A DNA stretch of 64,000 nucleotides from Salinimicrobium soli (GTDB taxonomy: Bacteria > Bacteroidota > Bacteroidia > Flavobacteriales > Flavobacteriaceae): NCBI RefSeq assembly GCF_048323655.1, contig NZ_JBLUWW010000001.1:186001-250000 (forward strand). The letters run 5' to 3'. Shown here piece by piece: positions 26,585-35,227 of the stretch. The notes beneath the pieces were generated by a model. The model did not search any database and was not told where the DNA came from. It worked only from the letters and a program-made list of their open reading frames with translations. Within the stretch, counting starts at the first letter, position 1. Every line of letters begins with the position of its first letter. Both the position numbers and the translations under genes were made by a program.

Positions 26585-27463
26585 ATGAGTTCATCCTTCG
26601 AAAAGTATCAAAAAAGACGCTTGATTTCTTCCTATTTTTCTGTTGTCATCAGTATTGCACTGGTTCTTTTTTTACTTGGGTTACTCGGACTTTTGGTGCT
26701 GAACACTAAAAAGATAGCTGATCACTTCAAAGAGCAGATCGCTCTTACCATTTATTTGAAAGATACAGCCAAAGAAGTAGAAATAGATCAACTCAATAAA
26801 AGCCTTGCCCTGGCCGAATACACCAAATCTGTCACCTTTGTTTCCAAAGAAGAAGCGGCAGAAGCTCACAGCAAGGACATAGGCGAAGATTTCATGGATT
26901 TCCTGGGTTACAACCCGCTTCAGAATTCTATTGATGTTTACTTTAAAGCTGATTATATTAGTTCGGGAGAGGTGGATCAGATCGCTGAAGAAATGACAGC
27001 AAAAAGTTTTGTAGATGAGGTGGTCTATGATAAACCGCTTATCTCTTTGCTCAATGAAAATGTCACCCGTATTAGCTTTTGGGTGCTGGTAATAAGTGGG
27101 ATCTTTACTTTTATAGCCGTTCTTTTGATCAACAGCTCGATACGACTTTCAGTTTATTCCAAGAGATTTATAATAAAGACCATGCAGATGGTAGGTGCGA
27201 CTAAAACATTTATCCGGAGACCTTTTATCTGGAAAAGTGTAAAACTGGGAATGATTGGGGCAGTATTGGCATTAATAGGAATGGGAGCTGTGCTGTATTA
27301 CATGGACAAAAGCTTCCCAGAGTTGGAGCTGTTTACAGATGCGAGCCTTTTGATCGCTCTTTTTGTGGGAGTTTTTCTAATGGGGATCATTATAACCTGG
27401 TTGAGTACTTTTTTTGCAACTCAGCGGTTCCTGAATCTAAAGACCGATGAGTTGTATTATTAA
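26585..27463 (+). CDS. ftsX: Cell division protein FtsX (ABC permease-like)
   Basis: 292 residues from ATG 26585 (MSSSFEKYQKRR). There are four membrane segments: one N-terminal (ISIALVLFLLGLLGLLVL) and three in the last third, separated by an extracytoplasmic domain of about 130 residues. With FtsE it controls peptidoglycan hydrolases at the septum. ftsE is not in the window, as is usual for Bacteroidota. Head gene of the ftsX / DUF3098 / uppP / truB group, now interrupted by a GxxExxY cassette. Confidence 0.9.
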   Translation: MSSSFEKYQKRRLISSYFSVVISIALVLFLLGLLGLLVLNTKKIADHFKEQIALTIYLKDTAKEVEIDQLNKSLALAEYTKSVTFVSKEEAAEAHSKDIGEDFMDFLGYNPLQNSIDVYFKADYISSGEVDQIAEEMTAKSFVDEVVYDKPLISLLNENVTRISFWVLVISGIFTFIAVLLINSSIRLSVYSKRFIIKTMQMVGATKTFIRRPFIWKSVKLGMIGAVLALIGMGAVLYYMDKSFPELELFTDASLLIALFVGVFLMGIIITWLSTFFATQRFLNLKTDELYY

Positions 27464-27468
27464 TTTTT

Positions 27469-27958
27469 AAGCCACAGATGCACTAATAGTTTATGGGAGA
27501 TCTCCTGTATAAAGAACTTTCTTATGAACTCATTGGTGTTCTTTTCGACGTTCACAATGAATTGGGAGGTGGCTTTCTGGAAGTAGTTTATGCCGATGCT
27601 GTTGAATACGAATTTAAGAAGAGGAATATACCTTATCAAAGAGAAAAGAAGTTTCTGGTAAATTACAAGGACACTGTTTTACCTCATCATTTCTTTGCTG
27701 ATTTCGTAATTGACGATAAAATTATTCTGGAACTGAAATCTGCTTCTCATTTACATGAGACTTATTTTGCACAGTGCCTGAATTATCTTAAAATTTCCAA
27801 ACTTAAATTGGCTATTCTGGCAAATTTTGAAGCTGACAAATTAATACATCACAGGATAATTCTTTAAAATCGAAGAGAGAATTCGAAAGGCGGAAAGGAA
27901 TTAATATATAGTCATTAAATTTGTGACGAATAAAAAGATATTCGTGAATCCGTGGCTA
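27469..27958. mobile_element. GxxExxY cassette with imperfect terminal inverted repeats
   Basis: The left end AAGCCACAGATGCACTAAT (27469-27487) and the reverse complement of the right end (27940-27958) match at 15 of 19 positions. Between them lies one gene. The right end CCGTGGCTAAGAA recurs 33 bases later at 27983, where it supplies the start of the DUF3098 gene. No transposase is present, so mobilisation would need another element or recombination. Confidence 0.55.
27493..27867 (+). CDS. GxxExxY protein
   Basis: 124 residues. The family name motif is visible as GFLEVVY near residue 30. Further on, FADFVIDDKIILELKS resembles a PD-(D/E)xK nuclease core (D, then E-x-K after about ten residues). 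The family is scattered through Bacteroidota and other phyla, often in single-gene cassettes, and its function is not settled. Here it separates ftsX from DUF3098 in an otherwise conserved cell-envelope operon and is flanked by inverted repeats. Confidence 0.88.
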   Translation: MGDLLYKELSYELIGVLFDVHNELGGGFLEVVYADAVEYEFKKRNIPYQREKKFLVNYKDTVLPHHFFADFVIDDKIILELKSASHLHETYFAQCLNYLKISKLKLAILANFEADKLIHHRIIL

Positions 27959-27984
27959 AGAACAGTGATTAAAAGAAATAACCC

Positions 27985-28260
27985 GTGGCTAAGAAAACTA
28001 AAGAAATGAATAAGAACAAAAAACCTCTTCACAAACAGGATCTAAATTTTGTTTTTGAAAAGAAGAACTATATAGTGATGGGAATTGGCCTTGCAGTTAT
28101 TGCCCTCGGCTTCATACTTATGGCCGGAGGCGGCAGTGATGACCCGAATGTCTTCAATGAAGAGATCTATAATATTCGGCGGATTCGCGTTGCACCAGCC
28201 CTTGTTCTTCTGGGCTTTGCCATTGAAGTCTACGCCATTCTGCTCAACCCCCGTAAGTAA
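27985..28260 (+). CDS. DUF3098 small membrane protein
   Basis: 91 residues from a GTG start (V/MAKKTKEMNKNK). Two membrane segments: YIVMGIGLAVIALGFILMAGG and APALVLLGFAIEVYAILL, with a short loop between them. Conserved in Bacteroidota next to ftsX and uppP; function unknown, probably linked to division or envelope work. Its stop overlaps the uppP start by one base. Confidence 0.85.
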   Translation: MAKKTKEMNKNKKPLHKQDLNFVFEKKNYIVMGIGLAVIALGFILMAGGGSDDPNVFNEEIYNIRRIRVAPALVLLGFAIEVYAILLNPRK

Positions 28261-29057
28261 TGGACATTTTTGATGCTGTATTCCTTGGTATCGTCCAGGG
28301 TTTAACTGAATTTTTACCGGTTTCCTCCAGCGGTCATTTGGAAATAGCCAAAGCTATACTGGGTGACAATAGTATTCCTGAAGAATCATTGATGGTCACG
28401 GTAGTCCTGCATTTCGCAACTGCACTGAGCACCATTGTTGTCTTCAGAAAGGATGTTGCTGAAATCTTCCGCGGACTTTTTGCCTTTAAATGGAACGAAG
28501 AGACGAAGTTTTCACTTAAGATCATAATATCCATGGTGCCTGCCGCTCTGGTAGGCCTCTTTTTTGAAGAAGAACTGGAATCCCTTTTTGGAGGTAATCT
28601 CACCTTCGTCGGTTTTATGCTTCTCATTACTGCCGTACTCTTATGGCTGGCAGATAAGGCTAAGAGCACAGGAAAACCCGTTAGTTATGTCGACGGTTTT
28701 GTAATCGGAGTTTCGCAAGCAATTGCCATTTTACCGGGAATCTCCCGCAGTGGAGCCACAATTTCCACCTCTGTACTCCTCGGAAATGATAAGACCAGGG
28801 CAGCTCGTTTCTCCTTCCTTATGGTTGTGCCACTTATCTTCGGAAAGATCGCCAAAGATGTCATGAGCGGGGATCTCATGGAAACCACGGTCTCTACCGT
28901 TCCTCTTTTTGCCGGATTCGTTGCTGCATTTATTGCCGGTTTCGCCGCCTGTACCTGGATGATAGACCTGGTACGAAAAAGTAAACTTTCCTATTTCGCC
29001 GTCTATTGTTTTATCGTCGGAATTATTGCGATTACCTACGAATATGCTTATGCTTAG
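28260..29057 (+). CDS. uppP: Undecaprenyl-diphosphatase
   Basis: 265-residue polytopic membrane enzyme that recycles undecaprenyl diphosphate to the monophosphate carrier for peptidoglycan and surface glycans. LTEFLPVSSSGHLEIAK carries the first active-site motif (E, S and H) and ILPGISRSGATIS the second (PGxSRSG). Coupled to DUF3098 by a one-base overlap and 3 bases from truB. Confidence 0.97.
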   Translation: MDIFDAVFLGIVQGLTEFLPVSSSGHLEIAKAILGDNSIPEESLMVTVVLHFATALSTIVVFRKDVAEIFRGLFAFKWNEETKFSLKIIISMVPAALVGLFFEEELESLFGGNLTFVGFMLLITAVLLWLADKAKSTGKPVSYVDGFVIGVSQAIAILPGISRSGATISTSVLLGNDKTRAARFSFLMVVPLIFGKIAKDVMSGDLMETTVSTVPLFAGFVAAFIAGFAACTWMIDLVRKSKLSYFAVYCFIVGIIAITYEYAYA

Positions 29058-29060
29058 ATT

Positions 29061-29759
29061 ATGACGGAAGAAGAATTTAAAGCCGGACAGATACTTTTAT
29101 TTGACAAACCACTCGAATGGACTTCCTTTCAATTGGTAAATAAGGTTCGTTGGCTGATCAGGAAGAATTTTAAGATCAAAAAGATCAAGGTGGGCCACGC
29201 GGGAACGCTTGATCCGCTCGCCAGCGGATTGTTAATCATTTGTACGGGCAAAGCCACTAAAAAAATAGAGGATCTTCAGGGGCAGGAAAAAGAATACACC
29301 GGAACCTTTACTCTCGGTGCCACAACTCCTTCCTACGATCTCGAAACTGAAGTTGATCAAAATTTCCCTATTGATCATCTTACAGAAGAAAACATATACA
29401 AAGCCACAGAGGCCTTTCTGGGTGACATTCAGCAGTTACCTCCTGTATTTTCAGCCTTAAAAAAGGATGGAAAACGCCTTTATGAGTACGCCAGAAATGG
29501 AGAGGAAGTAAGCATTTCGGCACGAAAAGTGCAGATTTCAGAATTTGAAATAACAGATATTTCCCTTCCGAAAGTGGCTTTTAGAGTGGTATGCAGCAAA
29601 GGCACTTATATTCGCAGCCTTGCCCATGATTTTGGGAAAGAATTGCAAACCGGCGCTCATCTCTCAGCTCTGCGCCGCACCCGGATCGGAGATTACCTTG
29701 TAGAAGATGCTCTTACAATAGATTCTTTTGTAAATGAGTATCTTTCTGCGGAAGATTAG
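29061..29759 (+). CDS. truB: tRNA pseudouridine-55 synthase
   Basis: 232 residues. KVGHAGTLDPLASGLL contains the catalytic Asp, preceded by KPLEWTSFQLV, and CSKGTYIRSLAHDFG is the third family motif. Makes pseudouridine 55 in the T-loop of tRNA. Short relative to E. coli TruB because the C-terminal PUA domain is missing, as in many Bacteroidota. Confidence 0.96.
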   Translation: MTEEEFKAGQILLFDKPLEWTSFQLVNKVRWLIRKNFKIKKIKVGHAGTLDPLASGLLIICTGKATKKIEDLQGQEKEYTGTFTLGATTPSYDLETEVDQNFPIDHLTEENIYKATEAFLGDIQQLPPVFSALKKDGKRLYEYARNGEEVSISARKVQISEFEITDISLPKVAFRVVCSKGTYIRSLAHDFGKELQTGAHLSALRRTRIGDYLVEDALTIDSFVNEYLSAED

Positions 29760-29765
29760 TCAAAA

Positions 29766-30485
29766 ATGGGATTTTTCGAGGAACATAAAGCACTCATAAT
29801 TACGGTTCTGCTTTTCTCGATCTTACTGCTCTCCATGTATAATATCAATATTGCCAATTCCAACAAAAAGGCAAGGGAGACATTGATCGAACTGAGCAAT
29901 CTAAGAAGAGAAGAACCAAAAGAACAGCAACAGCCGGAGGAAAAAGAAACTCCGCCCGAAGAAGAACGCCCCAAACTGGAAACCCACCAGGCTTTCAATC
30001 AAAACGAGGAAGAAACCCAGGAGGAATTCGAATCCCGCCTTGAGGAAATCTTCAAAAAAAATGCGGCACAGCAGGAGGAAGCTGAAAATGAAGCTTCTGA
30101 ATCTTCACGTGGAGAATACAATATTTCTCAAAACAAAGAGGAGGAACGCAAGAAGAGTTCACAGGGCAATAATGCTTCTGAAGAGCTTTCCTCCCAGAAC
30201 AGTACCATCAGGAACAGTTCTATTTCATTTTCCCTTGTGGGCCGAAAGGCTGTAGAAATTCCCAATCCGGTCTATACCTGTGACAGTTCCGGAAAAATTG
30301 TTGTCAATATTGAAGTAAACGAATTTGGGGAAGTGCTGGAGGCAAAAATAAATAAATCGAGTTCCAATTCCAGCAATGAATGCCTGGTGGACCAGGCAAT
30401 AGAATATGCCCTGGGTGCAAGATTTAACAGGGCTTCCGGTAGAAAAAGACAACCGGGAACCATAACTTTTTATTTTCAGGATTAA
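29766..30485 (+). CDS. TonB-like periplasmic-spanning protein
   Basis: 239 residues. One N-terminal anchor (IITVLLFSILLLSMYNINI), a long Glu/Gln/Asn/Ser-rich segment (about 45-150), and a compact C-terminal domain with SGKIVVNIEVNEFGEVLEAK and a late ARFN patch, which is the pattern of TonB C-terminal domains. The proline-rich spacer of classical TonB is replaced by an acidic one. It may energise an outer-membrane receptor. No exbB or exbD is nearby. Overlaps tag by one base. Confidence 0.65.
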   Translation: MGFFEEHKALIITVLLFSILLLSMYNINIANSNKKARETLIELSNLRREEPKEQQQPEEKETPPEEERPKLETHQAFNQNEEETQEEFESRLEEIFKKNAAQQEEAENEASESSRGEYNISQNKEEERKKSSQGNNASEELSSQNSTIRNSSISFSLVGRKAVEIPNPVYTCDSSGKIVVNIEVNEFGEVLEAKINKSSSNSSNECLVDQAIEYALGARFNRASGRKRQPGTITFYFQD

Positions 30486-31063
30486 TGGAAAAAAAGAACC
30501 GTTGCGGCTGGTGTGAAGGCGATGCCCTCTATGAAGCCTACCACGATACTGAATGGGGAGTTCCCCTTTTTGAAGACCAGCCTCTTTTTGAATTTTTAAT
30601 ACTTGAAACCTTTCAGGCGGGATTGAGCTGGATCACCATTCTTCGGAAAAGGGAAAATTTCAGGGAAGCCTTTGACGGATTCGACTACAAAAAAATTGCA
30701 GATTATTCCGAAGAAAAGATCCAGGAGCTGCTACAAAACAGCGGAATTATCAGGAATGAACAAAAGATACGGGCGAGTGTGGCCAATGCCGCTGCTTTCA
30801 TGGAAGTACAGCAGGAATTTGGTTCTTTTTCAGAATACATCTGGTCCTTTGTAAACGGGCAACCGCTGCAAAACGATCTACAAAGTTATAAAGAAGCACC
30901 TGCTAAAACTGATCTCAGTATTGCCATTAGTAAGGACCTTAAAAAGAGAGGTTTTAAATTTGTGGGACCAACAGTGGTCTATGCCCATATGCAGGCCACC
31001 GGAATGGTCAATGACCATGAGGTCGATTGTTTCCGGCACCCTGAGGTGAAAAAGCTTACTTAA
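30485..31063 (+). CDS. tag: DNA-3-methyladenine glycosylase I
   Basis: 192 residues. The CGWCEGDALYEAYHD start and the late H-x16-H-x3-C set (AHMQATG, then DHEVDCFRH) give the zinc ligands typical of Tag, and FEFLILETFQAGLSW is the lesion-recognition region. Removes 3-methyladenine from alkylated DNA. Last gene of the operon; its 3' end overlaps aat by 8 bases. Confidence 0.96.
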   Translation: MEKKNRCGWCEGDALYEAYHDTEWGVPLFEDQPLFEFLILETFQAGLSWITILRKRENFREAFDGFDYKKIADYSEEKIQELLQNSGIIRNEQKIRASVANAAAFMEVQQEFGSFSEYIWSFVNGQPLQNDLQSYKEAPAKTDLSIAISKDLKKRGFKFVGPTVVYAHMQATGMVNDHEVDCFRHPEVKKLT

Positions 31064-31694
31064 GATATTTCAGGAACTCTTCCCTCGGAATTTCTTCAGC
31101 ACCCAAACTCGCCAGATGTTCAGTATAGACCTGGCAGTCGATCAATTTTATTCCTTCTTGTTGAAGTTTCTGCACGAATTTTATGAATCCGTATTTCGAG
31201 GCATTGCTCACTTTGGTGAACATGCTTTCACCGCAAAAGATCTTTTTGTCTTTCATGTAAATGCCATAAAGTCCGCCCACCAACTTCCCCTCTTCCCAAA
31301 CCTCGACGGAACTCGCCAGACCCATTTCATGCAGCTCCAGGTACGCTTTCTTCATTTTAGGAGTGATCCAGGTTCCTTCCTGCTCCCCACGTTCCACTGT
31401 CGCACATGCATTGATCACGCTTTCAAAATCCTGATTATAAGTGACCTCAAAAATGTCTTTTTTGAGCAGCTGTTTCATACTCTTTGAGATCTTAAGGTGC
31501 TCGGGAAAAAGGACCATGCGCGGGTTGGGGCTCCACCACAAGATAGGCTGAGAGCTGTCATACCAGGGAAAGATCCCTCTTTTATAAGCGGTAATAAGTC
31601 GCTGTGGGGACAGGTCACCCCCAAATGCCAGAAGTCCCAGCGAATTGGCCGATTCTACCGGTGGAAAATCTTCATCTGGGGCTAAATATTTCAA
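31056..31694 (-). CDS. aat: Leucyl/phenylalanyl-tRNA--protein transferase
   Basis: 212 residues. It adds Leu or Phe to proteins with N-terminal Lys or Arg, marking them for ClpAP. WYDSSQPILWWSPNPRMVLFP is broken here into its parts: the WW-SPNPR motif and the downstream GGLYGIYMKDKKIFCGESMF stretch are diagnostic. Single gene on the minus strand, convergent with tag. Confidence 0.96.
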   Translation of the reverse strand: MKYLAPDEDFPPVESANSLGLLAFGGDLSPQRLITAYKRGIFPWYDSSQPILWWSPNPRMVLFPEHLKISKSMKQLLKKDIFEVTYNQDFESVINACATVERGEQEGTWITPKMKKAYLELHEMGLASSVEVWEEGKLVGGLYGIYMKDKKIFCGESMFTKVSNASKYGFIKFVQKLQQEGIKLIDCQVYTEHLASLGAEEIPREEFLKYLK

Positions 31695-31737
31695 GCAGCT
31701 TCTTTTTTTGAAAAATACTTAATTGGCAGAAATAAAA

Positions 31738-31769
31738 AAAGCCCGCTGAACTTTCGTTCGCGGGCTTTC
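31738..31769 (-). terminator. Terminator of the flavin reductase / DUF3127 operon
   Basis: On the minus strand AAAGCCCGC pairs with GCGGGCTTT and is followed by TTTTT. Confidence 0.88.
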
Positions 31770-31785
31770 CTAATTTATCAATTCC

Positions 31786-32157
31786 TTAAAATGGAAGATC
31801 ATCATAATCCTCATCATTCAGATCATTTGCAGGCTCAAACTGATCTGCCGGAGGCACAGGAGCGCCCCCCTGACTTTGAGCAGCCAGGTTCTCAATTCTC
31901 CAACCCTGAACAGAGTTGAAATATTTTGTTTCGCCCTGAGGGTTTACCCACTCACGTCCGCGAAGATTCACACCTACCTTCACCGGTTGTCCAACGGCAT
32001 AGTTGTTCAACAGGTCACATTTGTCCTGTACAAATTCAATAAGGATGTGCTGAGGATATTGCTCCTCTGTAGTGATCACCACTTCTCTTTTTCTAAACCC
32101 GTTATTTCCAAAGGTTTTGGTTTCCCCTAACATTTTAATCTTTCCTTGTACTTCCAT
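31786..32157 (-). CDS. DUF3127 protein with an SSB-like tail
   Basis: 123 residues. The first 90 look like a small OB-type beta barrel (EVQGKIKMLGETKTFG, FRKREVVITTEEQYPQHI, VNLRGREWVNPQGE). The C-terminus NDEDYDDLPF is an acidic tail ending in the same DDLPF as the SSB gene at 58.3 kb. In SSB that tip recruits repair and replication proteins, so DUF3127 may be a DNA-linked OB protein (inference). Starts 1 base after the flavin reductase gene. Confidence 0.85.
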   Translation of the reverse strand: MEVQGKIKMLGETKTFGNNGFRKREVVITTEEQYPQHILIEFVQDKCDLLNNYAVGQPVKVGVNLRGREWVNPQGETKYFNSVQGWRIENLAAQSQGGAPVPPADQFEPANDLNDEDYDDLPF

Positions 32158-32158
32158 A

Positions 32159-33037
32159 TCACATTTTTTTTGCTAATAATATTTTCCAGGCTACTGCCGG
32201 CTCATTGTTCTCTAAATATTCTTTGGCCTTTTTATGGATCTCCTCTTCATCGTTCGATTTCAGCAGCCCGGCCAGGTTTCCGTCTTGATTCAAAAATTCC
32301 TTTACTTCTTCGGAAGTGGGTAATTTCTCAACATTTCCTAGTTTCCCAAGATCATTTCCGGTCAAAACCTTACTATTTCTGATCTCTTCTGAAATAGAAT
32401 CCACTCCTATTCCTAAAGTCTGCAATGGTTTTGGCACTTCAAACATTCCGGAGAGAGCACGGGTATACCAGTTCCCTCCCATACGGGCCACCAGGTCAAT
32501 TTTGTGCTGGTCAATATAGCCCTTTTCATCCAAAATTTCCTCCTTAATATGCATTTTTAGCACCTCACAAATAACAAGATTTCCGGCGCCTCCCTCATTA
32601 CCTAATTCTACTATCTCATTGATCCTGCATTCAAATTGCACCGGTGATTCCGCCACTCTAAAGGGTTTTACAACTTCGGAAGGAAGCATGGTAAAACCTG
32701 CTTTTTCAAATTCATTGACACCTTCGGCGTATTCGGTACTGGAAAGGGAAACCTGCTGCACAATGTCGTAGTTCACCACATTGATCACCACTTCCATGGT
32801 AGTTTTGGCATTCGTGTAGGTATGCTTCACCGTATTATCACGACCCCTTCTGGCAGGAGAAAATATGAGTACCGGCGGATTTGCACTAAAAACGTTGAAA
32901 AAGCTAAAGGGAGAAAGGTTGGGCCTTCCCTGCTCATCAACGGTACTGGCAAAAGCGATGGGACGTGGCCCCACAGCTCCCAGCAGGTACTGGTGCATTT
33001 TTCCGACAGGTAATTCTTTTGGGTCTAAAGTGAGCAT
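32159..33037 (-). CDS. Flavin reductase-family split-barrel protein
   Basis: 292 residues from Met 33037 (MLTLDPKELPVGKMH). The annotated-looking start at 33055 lies inside the promoter element. LLGAVGPRPIAFAST and the later LSPFSFFNVFSANPP are the FMN-binding split-barrel signature. The C-terminal 100 residues are extra, helical and charged. Relatives reduce free flavin or act as unknown FMN proteins, so the reaction is not fixed. Co-transcribed with DUF3127. Confidence 0.82.
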   Translation of the reverse strand: MLTLDPKELPVGKMHQYLLGAVGPRPIAFASTVDEQGRPNLSPFSFFNVFSANPPVLIFSPARRGRDNTVKHTYTNAKTTMEVVINVVNYDIVQQVSLSSTEYAEGVNEFEKAGFTMLPSEVVKPFRVAESPVQFECRINEIVELGNEGGAGNLVICEVLKMHIKEEILDEKGYIDQHKIDLVARMGGNWYTRALSGMFEVPKPLQTLGIGVDSISEEIRNSKVLTGNDLGKLGNVEKLPTSEEVKEFLNQDGNLAGLLKSNDEEEIHKKAKEYLENNEPAVAWKILLAKKM

Positions 33038-33052
33038 TCTTTGAAATTTTGA

Positions 33053-33060
33053 CAAAGGTA
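33053..33060 (-). promoter_or_regulatory. -7 element of the flavin reductase operon
   Basis: TACCTTTG on the minus strand, 15 bases before ATG 33037. It overlaps the alternative start at 33055 and excludes it. Confidence 0.6.
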
Positions 33061-33150
33061 ACGAAACCGCCTTAGGAATGAAAAATGCCTTTCCACAATA
33101 TTATTTTCCTTAAAACGATTATATTTAAACGCCACAAACTCTTTGCCTTC

Positions 33151-34311
33151 ATGAGGTTTTCAGACAAACGAAACTTTCGCCGCTGGTTTACAATCCTCAC
33201 CTCGTTAATTATTGTCACCCTTATTGTCTGGAATGCCATTGCTTTTTTCCAGCGCATCAAAGATGAGGAAAGGACAAAGATGAACATCTGGGCCTCGGCA
33301 CAGGTGTATTTAGACCAGGTGGATACAGATACCGGGCTTGACCTTTACCTCGCTATTATTAATAGCAACTCCAGCATTCCTACAATTCTGGTCGACGAGA
33401 ATGGTAAAATTGTGGATGCGATAAATGTTCCTGAAGAGATCACTTCGAACGAGGAAGAGCTGCAAGATTACCTGCGGGAACTCAAAGGAGAGAACGAGCC
33501 TATTGCCATGGATCTGGGAGAGGGGCGCATCAACCAGGTTTACTATGGGAATTCCCCCTTGTTGAATAAGCTGAAATATTATCCGTTAGCCCTGCTGCTT
33601 ATCATTGTCCTTTTTGTGGGAGTGATCTATTTCTTTTATACCACGACAAAGACCAGCGAACAGAATAAACTTTGGGCAGGAATGGCTAAGGAGACCGCCC
33701 ACCAGATTGGAACGCCGCTTTCTTCCCTTATTGGATGGACAGAAATTCTGAAAGAGGAAAATACTAATCCGGTTTACATTAAGGAGATCGAAAAAGATGT
33801 GGACAGGTTACAAACCATTACTGAACGCTTTTCAAAAATAGGTTCTGCACCTACCCTTCAGCCGGTGGATATTGTGGATAAGACAAAAGATTCATTCGAT
33901 TATCTAAAGGCCCGGAGTTCTAAACTCATTGATTTTAAACTGGAGCTTCCGAAGGAAAAGATCCTGGTAAACCTTAATCCACAGCTCTACAGCTGGACAA
34001 TTGAGAACCTGGTGCGCAATTCCATAGATGCCATGAAAGGAAAGGGAGAACTGGAAATAAGTTTGAAGCAGGACTCCAAAAATGTTCATATCCTGATCAG
34101 GGACACCGGAAAAGGGATCTCAAAAAGTAAATTCAAACAAATTTTCGAGCCGGGTTATACTACCAAAAAAAGAGGCTGGGGACTAGGATTATCCCTGGCA
34201 AAACGGATTATCGAAAAATATCACCAGGGCAGGATCCGGGTCTTGCGCAGCGAGATCAACAAAGGCACCACCTTTGAGATAGTACTGCACAAAGTTAATA
34301 CTGCTGCATAG
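33151..34311 (+). CDS. Sensor histidine kinase, orphan
   Basis: 386 residues from ATG 33151. TM1 at about 13-33, an extracytoplasmic domain of about 110 residues, TM2 at about 144-163 and then a kinase core. The phosphoacceptor is His184 in ETAHQIGTPLSSLIGW, an unusual H-box (HQIGTP for HELRTP) known from a flavobacterial kinase group. The ATPase domain has NLVRNSIDAM, DTGKGIS and GWGLGLSLAKRI. No response regulator is adjacent. The 3' end overlaps the thioesterase gene by 17 bases. Confidence 0.9.
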   Translation: MRFSDKRNFRRWFTILTSLIIVTLIVWNAIAFFQRIKDEERTKMNIWASAQVYLDQVDTDTGLDLYLAIINSNSSIPTILVDENGKIVDAINVPEEITSNEEELQDYLRELKGENEPIAMDLGEGRINQVYYGNSPLLNKLKYYPLALLLIIVLFVGVIYFFYTTTKTSEQNKLWAGMAKETAHQIGTPLSSLIGWTEILKEENTNPVYIKEIEKDVDRLQTITERFSKIGSAPTLQPVDIVDKTKDSFDYLKARSSKLIDFKLELPKEKILVNLNPQLYSWTIENLVRNSIDAMKGKGELEISLKQDSKNVHILIRDTGKGISKSKFKQIFEPGYTTKKRGWGLGLSLAKRIIEKYHQGRIRVLRSEINKGTTFEIVLHKVNTAA

Positions 34312-34705
34312 TCTCCCTAAGGTCTTTTGGAATAGGCAAGGCTTCATCCTTGCTGAAATCAAAAAACACAGCAATGTCGCGCCCTTCAGCACAAATCTCC
34401 CCTTTTTCGTTTAGAATTACCTGATCTAAACCAAAACTGCTGTTCTTGATATACGCCAGTTTGGTCTTTACTATGGCCTTCCCAGGATAGAAAAGAGATT
34501 TTCTGAAATCGCAGTGGGTGGAAACCAGGATTGCACCTTTATTGGTTTCTGAAAAAAGGGTCGCCAAACCGGTGGCCTCCCAGAAATTCACCCGTCCCGA
34601 TTGCAAGAACCTGATAAAAGTTAAATTATTGACATGTTTGTACATGTCGAGGTCACTGAAGTCAATGCGCAGCTCCAGCGATAGTTTGAAATTATTCAGG
34701 TCCAT
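34295..34705 (-). CDS. Acyl-CoA thioesterase (hotdog fold, 4HBT type)
   Basis: 136 residues. The DFSDLDMYKHVNNLTFIRFL stretch carries the Asp and HVNN of the YbgC/4-hydroxybenzoyl-CoA thioesterase motif. Hydrolyses an acyl-CoA, substrate unknown. Its start overlaps the HIT gene stop by one base, so the two are co-translated. Confidence 0.9.
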   Translation of the reverse strand: MDLNNFKLSLELRIDFSDLDMYKHVNNLTFIRFLQSGRVNFWEATGLATLFSETNKGAILVSTHCDFRKSLFYPGKAIVKTKLAYIKNSSFGLDQVILNEKGEICAEGRDIAVFFDFSKDEALPIPKDLRETMQQY

Positions 34706-35094
34706 TAGATCTTGCTTTTGATATCGTCAGCGATCTGTTGAAATTCTTCTTCAGAAAATGAAAGATTTCGTGAGAAATCCATATCTCCCATTGAGTTCAG
34801 TGGGATAAGGTGAACATGAACGTGTGGCACCTCGAGACCTACTACGGCTACTCCAACTCGCTTGCAATCCACCGCTTTTTCTAGGCCTTTAGCCACCTTT
34901 CTGGAAAAAGCCATAAGTTCCATATAAGTATCCTCATCCAGGTCAAATAGTTTGTTCACCTCTTCTTTAGGGATGCAAAGAGTGTGGCCTTTTGCATTGG
35001 GCCTGATATCAAGAAAGGCCAGAAATTTGTCATTTTCGGCTACTTTATAGGCCGGAATCTCTCCATTGATGATCTTTGTGAATATTGTTGGCAT
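34705..35094 (-). CDS. HIT family nucleotide hydrolase
   Basis: 129 residues. PHVHVHLIPL is the histidine triad (HxHxH), preceded by the FLDIRPNAKGHTLCIPKEE stretch of the Hint branch. Hint proteins cleave aminoacyl- or amino-linked AMP. In operon with the thioesterase; the greA terminator separates it from greA upstream. Confidence 0.95.
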   Translation of the reverse strand: MPTIFTKIINGEIPAYKVAENDKFLAFLDIRPNAKGHTLCIPKEEVNKLFDLDEDTYMELMAFSRKVAKGLEKAVDCKRVGVAVVGLEVPHVHVHLIPLNSMGDMDFSRNLSFSEEEFQQIADDIKSKI

Positions 35095-35170
35095 AGCTTT
35101 ATTTTTTTGTGGTTGGTCTATCTGTACAATTTAGGATTTTCAGACCAAAGCTCAAATCTAAGGGAAATAA

Positions 35171-35205
35171 AAAATCCTTTCTCAAACCAATCAAGAAAGG
35201 ATTTT
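35171..35205 (-). terminator. Terminator of greA
   Basis: On the minus strand AAAATCCTTTCT pairs with AGAAAGGATTTT (12 bp) and is followed by more Ts. Confidence 0.9.
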
Positions 35206-35227
35206 GCTTTTTTCAGAAGAAACAGGA

